Source: an uncultured Pseudomonadales bacterium (GTDB lineage: Bacteria; Pseudomonadota; Gammaproteobacteria; Pseudomonadales; Pseudohongiellaceae). From it: a DNA stretch of 6,721 nucleotides. Each line of letters starts with the position of its first letter. The stretch's first letter is position 1. The DNA lies in NCBI GenBank assembly GCA_938082955.1, contig CALKDE010000278.1, positions 1 to 6,721 of the forward strand. The letters run 5' to 3'. The notes beneath the pieces were generated by a model that saw only the letters and a program-made list of their open reading frames with translations, was not told where the DNA came from and made no database searches. A program made the translations under genes and the position numbers. Positions 1-6,706 of the stretch are shown here, piece after piece.

Positions 1-2
1 AC

Positions 3-1703
3 TTAATTTCTGTAGACAGATAAGCCGCGGGCGAAGGTTTCAACAATCGCTATGTCTTCCAAGTCCAGAGGATCTACCGTTAAGGGATTCTGCTCGAGAA
101 TAACGAAATCTGCGCGTTTACCTACTGTTATAGAGCCCTTCTCATCTTCCTCAAAATACTGATAGGCGGCCCCCTGTGTTACTGCGTTCAGCGCCTCCAT
201 AACTGAGGCACGTTGGTCAGGCCCTAATACGTAGCCGCTTCGAGTAAGACGATTCACCGTGATGGAAACAAGACGCATGATATTCGGCGGCACAACCGGC
301 GAGTCATTATGGACAGTATAGGGAATACCGAGCTCGACTGTTGCCTTCACGGGACTTATGAAGCTTGCCCGCTCCTCACCGAAACTAAGTCGATGCCAGT
401 CGCCCCAAAAATAGGGATGAGCCGCATAATAAGAAGGAATAATGCCTAGCTCTTTAAACTGAGTCAGCTGATCGGGTCTCGCCAATTGTGCATGAATAGC
501 AACCGATCTATGATCAGGCAGCTCATTTCCGGAAACGGCCTCGGCAATGCCATCTATCATCAACTGAATAGCCGCGTCTCCATTGGCATGCGCCAAAACA
601 GGCACGCCTCTAGCTAACAAACCTGGCATTCGCGCCTTATAGGCTTCGGGACTGTAGCTAGGATAGGCCACATAGTCCGCACTCTGCCCGGGAGGGCCTT
701 GCGTGTAGGGCTGTGACATCCACGCGGTTCTACCTTGGGGGGAGCCATCAAGAGTAAATTTAACTCCGCCAACACGAAAACCGCCGGTGTAATTCTCATC
801 ATGGCTTACCGCCTGCAACTCCTCATCGCTTAGCGGATTAGCCATAATAAATGCTACGATATCCACGGCGTATGGCTCTGCTTCGGCCTCTGCCCGCATC
901 AAATCTGCATAGGCAGTGCTCATGTTCGCGTCCTGTATTGTAGTAACCCCATAACCCGCATAAATAGCTATGGCATCGCGCCTCAGCTGACTCAATTCCT
1001 CCGGCCCCATATTGCCGGTAGAGCCGGGAAACGCTCCCATCGCTGTCTCCTCCATTACGCCGTCTGGTTCGTTACTTCCTGCTCGGCGTCGAATTATTCC
1101 ACCCTCCGGATTTTGCGTTGAACTGGATAGTCCTGCCTGTTCCAGAGCCATGGTGTTGGCCGCTAGCAAGTGTCCTGACACATGTCTAACTACAATCGGG
1201 TGATTTGTTGAAGCTCGGTCTAGATCATCGCGATTCGGATGCCGCCCTTCCGCCAACAAGGAGTCGTCATAACCAAATCCAAACACAAGATCACCAGCGG
1301 GAATTTGCTCCGCCTCGATACGCAGACGTAATGCACGCACGATATCCTCAATACTAGTGACGCCACCCACCGGCGGTGAGGAAAGATCTAGAAGAGCAGC
1401 GTAACGCGATACGCCGGAAAAATGACCGTGCGCATCAATGAAACCGGGAAGCAGGGCTCGATCACCCAACTCTATTACACGAGTATCGTCTCCTCTTAAC
1501 TCAAAAACCTCTGCCCGCGAACCGCTAGCAACTATTCGATCGCCGCGCACGGCAACTGCTACTGCATCGGAGGCGTCCATTGTGATTATGTTCTCACCAG
1601 CGAAGATGAGATCGGCCTGTTGCGCAACTAAATTTGCGCTGAATGTCGATAGAAGCAACACAGCACTGGCAACGATTATTTTTGTTCTTTGTTTTAGCAA
1701 CAC
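3..1703 (-). CDS. Exported metal-dependent amidohydrolase, YtcJ-like (Amidohydro_3)
   Basis: Complete 566-residue gene. The family hydrolyses C-N (sometimes ester) bonds with a metal centre in a TIM barrel; the substrate here is unknown. Residues 1-8 are basic, 9-27 are hydrophobic, and a signal peptidase site is plausible after LVA (about residue 27), so a periplasmic location is likely. The N-terminal beta-sandwich strands (about 30-85) lead into GFIDAHGHF with the metal-binding pair H92/H94. Further family marks are the HVSGH segment (174-178), KFTLDGSPQG (K315, D319), HANGD (H372), IHAQ (H404) and HNDSPV (D467, the usual metal-binding Asp). The C-terminal GSITVGKRADFVIL closes the sandwich. 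The length is normal for YtcJ-like enzymes, and all expected catalytic positions appear present. The start is GTG at 1703, chosen because GGAG lies 7 nt upstream and the signal peptide begins there. The upstream kinase on the same strand is 158 bp away, so co-transcription is uncertain. The family is confident; the substrate is not. Confidence 0.93.
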   Translation of the reverse strand: MLLKQRTKIIVASAVLLLSTFSANLVAQQADLIFAGENIITMDASDAVAVAVRGDRIVASGSRAEVFELRGDDTRVIELGDRALLPGFIDAHGHFSGVSRYAALLDLSSPPVGGVTSIEDIVRALRLRIEAEQIPAGDLVFGFGYDDSLLAEGRHPNRDDLDRASTNHPIVVRHVSGHLLAANTMALEQAGLSSSTQNPEGGIIRRRAGSNEPDGVMEETAMGAFPGSTGNMGPEELSQLRRDAIAIYAGYGVTTIQDANMSTAYADLMRAEAEAEPYAVDIVAFIMANPLSDEELQAVSHDENYTGGFRVGGVKFTLDGSPQGRTAWMSQPYTQGPPGQSADYVAYPSYSPEAYKARMPGLLARGVPVLAHANGDAAIQLMIDGIAEAVSGNELPDHRSVAIHAQLARPDQLTQFKELGIIPSYYAAHPYFWGDWHRLSFGEERASFISPVKATVELGIPYTVHNDSPVVPPNIMRLVSITVNRLTRSGYVLGPDQRASVMEALNAVTQGAAYQYFEEDEKGSITVGKRADFVILEQNPLTVDPLDLEDIAIVETFARGLSVYRN

Positions 1704-1710
1704 AACAGTT

Positions 1711-1714
1711 CTCC
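1711..1714 (-). promoter_or_regulatory. Ribosome binding site of the amidohydrolase gene
   Basis: GGAG on the minus strand, 7 nt before the GTG at 1703. It supports this non-ATG start and is the clearest Shine-Dalgarno site in the window. The rest of the 158-bp gap (1704-1861) is AT-rich. I see no hairpin with a T-run there that would end the kinase transcript, and only weak promoter-like hexamers. Confidence 0.7.
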
Positions 1715-1861
1715 GAGGGTAGCGGATCGATTACCTAGTCAATTAGATAAACGATCATGAAATAGTAACTAGAAACCAGATCCACAATAGTGAGTAATAA
1801 ATAGTGTAGCGTAATTGAGCAAAGTGCAATATTAGTGATTAACCCATATAGCGCCTCACGA

Positions 1862-2818
1862 CTAACTTAGAGTCGACTGCCAGTCTTGCTGCAATACCAT
1901 CAGCAGCTCATCCACAGACTGAAACCTATCTGTCGCATCTTTCTGCAGGCAACGCATCGCAACTTGTTCGAGTAGTGGCGGCACATGTTGTTTGGTGACC
2001 TCCGAGGGAGGTGGAGGTATATCGCTAAGAACACTCTCAACGATATGATGAATCCGCTCTCCATTGGCAGGACACTTGCCCGACAGAACTTCATACAGTA
2101 CTGCGCCAAAGCTATAGATATCTGTGCGCGAATCAATGCTCGGGTCCTTATTAATCTGTTCAGGTGACATATAGTGCACCGTCCCCTGCACCTTGCCCTG
2201 CCCGGTTAAGGTGATGTCATCAATATCTGGCGACTCAACATCCACGTCCTCAACTGCAGTGCCGTCGGGATGCCATACCTTGGCGAGACCCCAATCGAGT
2301 ACCAACACCTCGCCATAGGGACCTGCCAATATATTTTCCGGCTTAATATCCCGATGCGCCACGCCGTGGCTATGGGCATACTTCAGCGCATAAGCAACTT
2401 GGGTCAGTAACTTCATCAGTTGAGTGAGATCATAGCGCTCACGATAATCTAAAATTTCTCTTAGCGTGTAGCCATGCACCAACTTCATAGTAAAATAGGG
2501 ATTGCCTTTCGTATCGCGACCAAGCTCGTAGGTTGGCACAGTATTGGGGTGCTGCAACATTGCCGTTACGCGCGCCTCTCTAATCAATCGCTGCTGCTCG
2601 ATCTCATCATTTGCGAATTCCGGCTTCAGCGTCTTGTAACAAATGAATCGTGAGAGATGCAGATCTTTACACGACTTAATCAAAGACTTACCACCTGTCG
2701 CTAGGGTGCTAAAGAATGCATAGCGAGTTCGCTGATCAATTTTCTCCGGCAATGGCTTGTCTGTTTCCTCGAGAAAAACTGAGCCATAACTTTTGGGGGG
2801 TTCTGGAAATTCCAACAT
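1862..2818 (-). CDS. Soluble eukaryotic-type Ser/Thr protein kinase
   Basis: A 318-residue Hanks-type kinase, predicted to phosphorylate Ser/Thr on unknown partner proteins in the cytoplasm. The ATP-site lysine is K62 (YKTL) and the helix-C glutamate is E81. The catalytic loop is HRDIKPEN (155-162, with D157 and N162), the metal-binding loop is DWG (175-177) in place of DFG, SPE (218-220) replaces APE, and DIYSFG (233-238) follows. The activation segment (about 178-217) carries an acidic stretch (190-201) and T203, T205 and T213 as possible autophosphorylation sites. The glycine loop near 40-50 (ATGGKSLIKS) is degenerate and lacks the usual GxGxxG spacing. The protein ends just after the kinase fold, with no membrane helix, PASTA, TPR or other sensor domain. 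Residues 1-37 form a short extension without a recognised motif. The ATG at 2818 is the only usable start after an in-frame stop at 2846-2848; its ribosome binding site is weak. No phosphatase or FHA gene is adjacent in the window. Most catalytic residues are intact, so I expect an active enzyme. Confidence 0.92.
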   Translation of the reverse strand: MLEFPEPPKSYGSVFLEETDKPLPEKIDQRTRYAFFSTLATGGKSLIKSCKDLHLSRFICYKTLKPEFANDEIEQQRLIREARVTAMLQHPNTVPTYELGRDTKGNPYFTMKLVHGYTLREILDYRERYDLTQLMKLLTQVAYALKYAHSHGVAHRDIKPENILAGPYGEVLVLDWGLAKVWHPDGTAVEDVDVESPDIDDITLTGQGKVQGTVHYMSPEQINKDPSIDSRTDIYSFGAVLYEVLSGKCPANGERIHHIVESVLSDIPPPPSEVTKQHVPPLLEQVAMRCLQKDATDRFQSVDELLMVLQQDWQSTLS

Positions 2819-3044
2819 ATCTAAGAAACCATCTCGATCTGCGTGCTAATGAACTGGCTAATAAATTGCCAGCGGACTAAGGCGTAGCGCTGAAAATTAA
2901 CAGATAATGCACTCAAAACACAGCGACACAAGTCTGAAGTTGATTAATTCTACTGTCAGGGTAATTGTAATGAGAATGCAGAACGCTATGGTTATACTGA
3001 CGACATAAGTACTGGTAACATAAATCAAGGGTTAAGAATTAACT
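2819..3044. promoter_or_regulatory. Divergent intergenic region between kinase and thioesterase
   Basis: 226 bp between divergently transcribed genes, so it must hold the start signals of both unless the kinase promoter lies elsewhere. On the plus strand, TATACT at 2993-2998 is a good match to a -10 box, but no convincing -35 hexamer lies 16-18 bp upstream. On the minus side, a small dyad CTGGC-9 nt-GCCAG (2854-2858 and 2868-2872) lies 36-54 bp before the kinase start and could be an operator or chance. An AAGGG at 3026-3030 is rather far (14 nt) from the thioesterase ATG to be a good ribosome binding site. Confidence 0.4.
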
Positions 3045-3461
3045 ATGCCAAATGGAAAAGAGCCGGTAGTAATCGAATCGAGTTTTTACGTCCGCTATGC
3101 CGAAACTGACGCCATGAGCGTAGTCCACCATGCCGGTTATTTAGTCTACTTTGAAGAGGCGCGCAGTCACTATATGCGTAAACTCGGCAGCGACTATGCG
3201 AATATCGAAAACGATGGTTTTCGCCTGCCGGTGAGCGAGGTAGGCCTGCGTTACCTAGGAAGTTTGCGCTATGGCGACATTGTGAAAGTTCGCGCTTGGG
3301 TTGAGGAAAACAAAAGCAGACGAATTCGCTTTGCCTATGCAGTGTGTAAGCAAGCAGATGAATCGATTCTGGTAACCGGTTTTACTCAACATATTTGGAC
3401 AGACCATAACGGCAAAGTTACCCGTGCACCCCAAAGGTGGGTAGACATGATGGCCAGCTAA
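3045..3461 (+). CDS. Hotdog-fold acyl-CoA thioesterase (YbgC / 4-hydroxybenzoyl-CoA thioesterase family)
   Basis: A 138-residue single hotdog domain, the normal length for this family, which hydrolyses acyl-CoA thioesters in the cytoplasm. The signature segment RYAETDAMSVVHHAGYLVYF contains D22, the usual catalytic aspartate, followed by VVHHAGY (26-32), then FEEAR (36-40) at the start of the central helix. The remaining beta strands include RYGDIVKVRAWVEE (75-88) and RIRFAYAV (93-100). The related YbgC works with the Tol-Pal system in many proteobacteria, but no tol genes are here, so I do not assign that symbol. ATG at 3045 places the first strand at residues 8-16, as expected, although the ribosome binding site is weak. 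The gene stands alone on the plus strand and is divergent from the kinase. Substrate preference (short aliphatic versus aromatic acyl-CoA) cannot be read from the sequence. Confidence 0.9.
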   Translation: MPNGKEPVVIESSFYVRYAETDAMSVVHHAGYLVYFEEARSHYMRKLGSDYANIENDGFRLPVSEVGLRYLGSLRYGDIVKVRAWVEENKSRRIRFAYAVCKQADESILVTGFTQHIWTDHNGKVTRAPQRWVDMMAS

Positions 3462-3772
3462 GTCCTCACCGGCGCAAATCCGCAAAGGCTTCTCACGCGC
3501 TGAATAGCTTTTCTACAGGGATAATTGAGCCAAAGTGCGGTTTGTTGGTTGATCTCGACCTTTAAGCTTGGAAATGTCTACGACCCCGCTCCCCAGAAAG
3601 CCCGCTGAATTGCCGCTCAAGACGAGATATTTAGCCAGTTTTCAGCCGGCCCACGGGGGCTGTTTCCACTGCACTGAACGCCGCTATACAGCTAATATCG
3701 ACATCGGGAACCGCTCTTAAATTGGGCAAAAAACACCATGAAAAAGTGGCTGAAAAGGTCAGACTTGTTGCT

Positions 3773-3800
3773 GTGAGGACACTCACGTGCCATGTCGTGA
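3773..3800. repeat. Two overlapping, mutually exclusive small hairpins
   Basis: GTGAG (3773-3777) pairs perfectly with CTCAC (3782-3786) around a 4-nt loop GACA. TCACG (3783-3787) also pairs perfectly with CGTGA (3796-3800) around 8 nt. The two stems share 3783-3786 and cannot form together. Each stem is only 5 bp, so chance is possible. Confidence 0.35.
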
Positions 3801-3845
3801 CTGCCTTGGAAAACTCAACTTGCAGATTAATGCGCAAGCTATACT

Positions 3846-3855
3846 GTTCGCGAAC
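3846..3855. repeat. 10-bp perfect palindrome GTTCGCGAAC
   Basis: A fully self-complementary 10-mer. Its TTCGCGA core recurs at 3872-3878, 25 bp further on. It could be a protein binding site or part of a structured element. No gene start is close on either side. Confidence 0.4.
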
Positions 3856-3885
3856 GCTAAATTGCCACCTCTTCGCGAGAATAGT

Positions 3886-3925
3886 CCTAGCGATTGCCGA
3901 AGGCTGTTTGGTCGGCAAAGCTAGG
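3886..3925. repeat. Interrupted 13-bp inverted repeat (strong hairpin)
   Basis: The outer arms CCTAGC (3886-3891) and GCTAGG (3920-3925) are perfectly complementary. After a small asymmetric bulge (GA at 3892-3893, A at 3919), the inner arms TTGCCGA (3894-3900) and TCGGCAA (3912-3918) also pair perfectly around an 11-nt loop. No T-run follows on either strand, so it is not a usual rho-independent terminator. Two stacked stems with an unpaired step recall integron attC sites, but the GTTRRRY core is absent. Its function is unknown. Confidence 0.6.
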
Positions 3926-3985
3926 GAGTCGGTCATCAGCAATCTTCATGATCGCCGCACAAAGCCAAGAAGCTGACGCGGTAGC

Positions 3986-4007
3986 GAACTAACTACGAGC
4001 TTAGTTC
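3986..4007. repeat. 7-bp inverted repeat upstream of the hydrolase stop, possible transcript end
   Basis: GAACTAA (3986-3992) and TTAGTTC (4001-4007) are perfectly complementary around 8 nt. It lies 42 bp beyond the stop codon of the minus-strand serine hydrolase, where a terminator would be expected. On the minus strand a short T4 tract precedes rather than follows the stem, so it is a poor intrinsic terminator for that gene. A competing GTAG/CTAC pairing (3981-3984 with 3993-3996) overlaps it. Confidence 0.35.
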
Positions 4008-4048
4008 AAAACCACGACCGGTTGCGCGCTCAAATCATCAATGCCCGT

Positions 4049-5392
4049 TTACAAGCTACTAATGATCTCAGAGAATATTTCATTCACTGGATAGCCCCCG
4101 GCTGTCCAGCCTAACCGCACAATGACTAAATCAAGCGATGGAATTACCATGAGGTATTGCTGCCGATTACCTTGCGCTGAATACGCATCAGCTGGGATGT
4201 CGGACCAACGCAGCTCCTCATTACCTTGATTTAGCCACCACTGATAGCCATAGGCTCTCTGATTCTCAGAGGTATTTGCTGTTGTTGCTCTGCCCACCCA
4301 ATCGTCAGTCATAATCCTCGCCCCGTTAATGGTCCCGCCGTTCAGCATCAATTGACCTATGCGAGCCCAGTCTCGCGCCGATGCGTACAGATAGGAGCTG
4401 CCTATGAAAACACCGCTGGCATCAACTTCGAAGATGGCATTCTGGAAAGCGAGTGATTGATGAATACTCTCCCTGTAAGTATCGTAATTTCCTTGGTTAC
4501 CACCCACCTTGTCGAAATAGATTCGCGCCAGCAAGTTTGCCGTACCCGAGCTGTAGTTGAACCGACTTCCCGGCGCATGCAGAGCAGCCTTTCGCATTGC
4601 GAATTCAGAAGATGAAGGCTCGGTGAATAACATGGCAGTTACATCGTCGCCAGGATTGTATTCCTCGGAGAAGGCGAGTCCATCGGTCATTGTTAGCATA
4701 TCGCTGATACGAATTTGCGAGCGCTCGTCACCGTGCCATGATTCAATTTCAGGCGGCGCATTCAGATCCAATACCCCGCGGTATTCTAGATTTGCCAGCA
4801 TGATTGCCATCAGGCTCTTTGCCATAGACCAGCCCAGCAGTGGCGTATCAGCATCTGCTCCCTGACCATAGGCTTCGGCGATTACGCTGCCCCGATGCGC
4901 GACCAAAAAGGCTCGGGTGTTGAGGCCCGCCGCGTTATCTGTAGCGAGCAACTGCTCGAGTAGGCCTTCCATGCCTGAGTCGGCAGCACCTACAGTATCC
5001 CCTGCAGGCCACGGCGCGTCGCTTGCAGGCGTTCGTTCTGTCTGCAACGAAGCGCGCTGGTCAAAACCTGCGAAGTCGATCGCACAACCGATGCTCGGTA
5101 TATAGTTCGCCGTCTTCTTGCTCAAGCCGAATAAAGAAGTCGTTACACTCTTCTGCGCTTCGTCGTACTCTACAGTTAGCCCCTGCAGGATTCCTGAGTA
5201 CTGAACCAGGTCATCGAAAGACTGCTGCTGCGAAAACCCGGAGACATAACGCGCACTGCAAAGCAACTTCGAGCCTATTCCTGTGGCCACTCCCGGCGCA
5301 GCCATTAAGTAGGAAGGAGGAAAGCCTGCAAAAGAAGCTACGCCTACCAATAGTGCAAGACTGGCGATCAAACCGAAGAGTATTTTTTTCAT
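4049..5392 (-). CDS. Exported or membrane-anchored serine hydrolase of the beta-lactamase fold (class C / 6-aminohexanoate-dimer hydrolase-like)
   Basis: A 447-residue member of the beta-lactamase family (PF00144 type), which includes esterases, amidases, D-amino peptidases and nylon-oligomer hydrolases. Residues 1-22 (MKK followed by a long hydrophobic run) are a signal peptide or signal anchor, so it acts outside the cytoplasmic membrane. The nucleophile motif SMAK is at 189-192 (S189, K192). The second catalytic motif is YSS (280-282), in place of the YxN of class C beta-lactamases, as in NylB-like hydrolases. The third motif region is AQGNRQQYLMVIP (406-418), in place of KTG. An N-terminal stretch of about 140 residues precedes the catalytic fold and holds C45 and C103, which might form a disulfide. 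These motifs argue against a true antibiotic beta-lactamase. The gene follows the MFS transporter by 33 bp on the same strand and is probably co-transcribed with it. The start is ATG with only a weak ribosome binding site, but the signal sequence begins right there. The substrate is unknown. Confidence 0.92.
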   Translation of the reverse strand: MKKILFGLIASLALLVGVASFAGFPPSYLMAAPGVATGIGSKLLCSARYVSGFSQQQSFDDLVQYSGILQGLTVEYDEAQKSVTTSLFGLSKKTANYIPSIGCAIDFAGFDQRASLQTERTPASDAPWPAGDTVGAADSGMEGLLEQLLATDNAAGLNTRAFLVAHRGSVIAEAYGQGADADTPLLGWSMAKSLMAIMLANLEYRGVLDLNAPPEIESWHGDERSQIRISDMLTMTDGLAFSEEYNPGDDVTAMLFTEPSSSEFAMRKAALHAPGSRFNYSSGTANLLARIYFDKVGGNQGNYDTYRESIHQSLAFQNAIFEVDASGVFIGSSYLYASARDWARIGQLMLNGGTINGARIMTDDWVGRATTANTSENQRAYGYQWWLNQGNEELRWSDIPADAYSAQGNRQQYLMVIPSLDLVIVRLGWTAGGYPVNEIFSEIISSL

Positions 5393-5425
5393 GATTTCAA
5401 TTTCAACGACCTAGCCATGTGAGGG

Positions 5426-6706
5426 TCAGAGTGCTCTTAACTTGCCACCGGAAAGAAATAAGATCAATCCGACCACGCCTGCAGTCGCTGCTATCCAATA
5501 GGACAGGCTATACAAGTTAGCATTGGCAGCGAATGCTAACCCCAAAACTGCGGGCCCGGCGGCGGTCCCCCAGGAAGACATGAGATTTGCCACCGCAAAA
5601 ATCCTCGCATACTCACGAATACCGAAAGCCTCAGCGATCAATAGCGGCTGCAACATCAGCAGGTTACCCACGGTGGCGCCGAACAAGGCGAGACCGAGGC
5701 AGAGTGTGAACACGTTCATACCTAAGGCGAGCAAGCTCAGAGAAACCCCCTGCAGGATCATCATGCCAATGGAGAATAATCGAATTGACATTCTATCGAC
5801 TAACCAACCACCGATTAGGCGACCGACGATGCTGGCTACAGGCAGTATCGCAATCGCCATAGCAGTGTGTGACTCGCTTAACAATTCTCTCGCCAAGCCG
5901 TATTGGTGAGCAATGCCTCCAACCTGCGCCATCATCAAAAATATATAGCCGATGCTGATGCCCCAGAAAAAGCGCGTACCACGCGCCTGCTTAAAGGTAA
6001 TGCCGTCTGACCCCAAGTCCCTAGAAACGGCAGCCGCTTTGCCATCTTCGCTTCTCTGTTCTGTGTTGAGTGGCGCCAAAATAGGTGGGGACTCCTCACC
6101 ATCCGGCAGCAAACCCATCGACTCAGGGCTCGCCCGCAACCAGATCCAGGCGATAGGAATTACGCCTACCATGTACAACAATCCCATTAGCGGGGCGGCA
6201 AGTTCAAAGCTCAAGGACTTAACGAGTAACACGCATAGCGGTGTCAACACGACGCCACCTAGAGATAGACCCGTAGAGGCTATAGACAAAGCCATAGCTC
6301 TTTTTCGATGGAACCAACGCGTTACCAAGGTGGTAGCTGGAATCAATGCAGAGGCAGAGAAACCCGCTCCGAAAAATATAAAGGCAAGATACAGCTGCCA
6401 GATCTCTTGAACGAATGCCAAGGAACTCAATGCGAAACCAGAAATTATAGCCCCAGCACTGATGCAGATTTTTGGGTCATAGTCTTGCACCCATTTCGCG
6501 ACCCACAAGCCAGTTATTCCACCTGACAGGAAAAACAGCGATACTGCGAATGAGGCTGTCTGCACATCGAAGTTGGGATTCGCAGCCAACTCCGTGAGAT
6601 AAATGGCATGATTATAGAAACTCAAGCCACTGGTAATCGTCAGCTGAGCCAAAATGGCGAAGACAATTTTCCAACCATAGAATAAGGGAGAATTACTATC
6701 AGTCAT
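5426..6706 (-). CDS. Major facilitator superfamily transporter, monocarboxylate/OFA-like
   Basis: A 426-residue inner-membrane carrier with about twelve hydrophobic helices. Six lie in roughly 14-190, a hydrophilic central loop spans 191-245, and six lie in roughly 246-419. Family marks are the N-terminal YGWKIV (10-15), TRWFHRKRAMALSIASTG (129-146, the basic loop before helix 5), SPESMGLLPDG (193-203) at the start of the central loop, and GGWLVDRM (299-306), an MFS motif-A-like loop between helices 8 and 9. This combination is typical of the monocarboxylate/oxalate-formate antiporter branch, so the cargo is probably a small organic anion; that is inference from family. The gene is complete at its stop (5426-5428). 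The ATG at 6706 is 15 bp from the window edge, no Shine-Dalgarno is visible, and the frame stays open to the edge. A slightly earlier start is therefore possible, although the YGWK position fits the usual N-terminus. It lies directly upstream of the serine hydrolase and probably leads a two-gene operon. Confidence 0.92.
   Translation of the reverse strand: MTDSNSPLFYGWKIVFAILAQLTITSGLSFYNHAIYLTELAANPNFDVQTASFAVSLFFLSGGITGLWVAKWVQDYDPKICISAGAIISGFALSSLAFVQEIWQLYLAFIFFGAGFSASALIPATTLVTRWFHRKRAMALSIASTGLSLGGVVLTPLCVLLVKSLSFELAAPLMGLLYMVGVIPIAWIWLRASPESMGLLPDGEESPPILAPLNTEQRSEDGKAAAVSRDLGSDGITFKQARGTRFFWGISIGYIFLMMAQVGGIAHQYGLARELLSESHTAMAIAILPVASIVGRLIGGWLVDRMSIRLFSIGMMILQGVSLSLLALGMNVFTLCLGLALFGATVGNLLMLQPLLIAEAFGIREYARIFAVANLMSSWGTAAGPAVLGLAFAANANLYSLSYWIAATAGVVGLILFLSGGKLRAL

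Larger units (their letters stand above)
3462..4048. other. 587-bp intergenic region without a convincing gene, rich in inverted repeats
   Basis: This stretch lies between convergent genes, so neither neighbour needs a promoter here. The longer open frames (TTG-started 84 residues on plus; about 101 residues from an ATG at 3936 on minus) match no family I recognise and lack good ribosome binding sites. In one plus frame a 48-codon ATG frame (3574-3720) continues past three stops into an open stretch up to a TAG at 3922-3924. The region contains several hairpins, listed separately, and the palindrome GTTCGCGAAC at 3846-3855. I could not identify a tRNA, a standard structured RNA, a transposase or a classical terminator with a T-run. 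It could be an untranslated structured element, a remnant of a lost gene, or a dispersed repeat. Confidence 0.6.

Noticed and set aside
3484..3512. Possible rho-independent terminator after the thioesterase (AAAGGCT pairing with AGCTTTT).
   Set aside because: The stem is AT-rich with a G-T pair and a 15-nt loop, and the T-tract is part of the stem, so it would be weak.
1812..3538. Near-repeat TAATTGAGC(C)AAAGTGC at 1812-1827 and 3522-3538.
   Set aside because: Only 16 bases match, with one indel, and the flanks are unrelated; a chance match is plausible in a window this size.
3813..3925. Integron attC site, because ACTCAAC (3813-3819) fits RYYYAAC and a bulged hairpin follows.
   Set aside because: No GTTRRRY partner lies at a suitable distance, the box is not part of the hairpin, and no integrase or cassette-like gene is nearby.
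3631..3936. Minus-strand frame of about 101 codons from ATG 3936.
   Set aside because: No recognisable family, no good ribosome binding site, and a composition rich in Ser/Thr as in an out-of-frame translation; it overlaps the hairpin region.
4049..5392. Antibiotic-resistance class C beta-lactamase.
   Set aside because: YSS instead of YxN, no KTG triad, a long N-terminal extension and a transporter neighbour fit a general serine hydrolase better.
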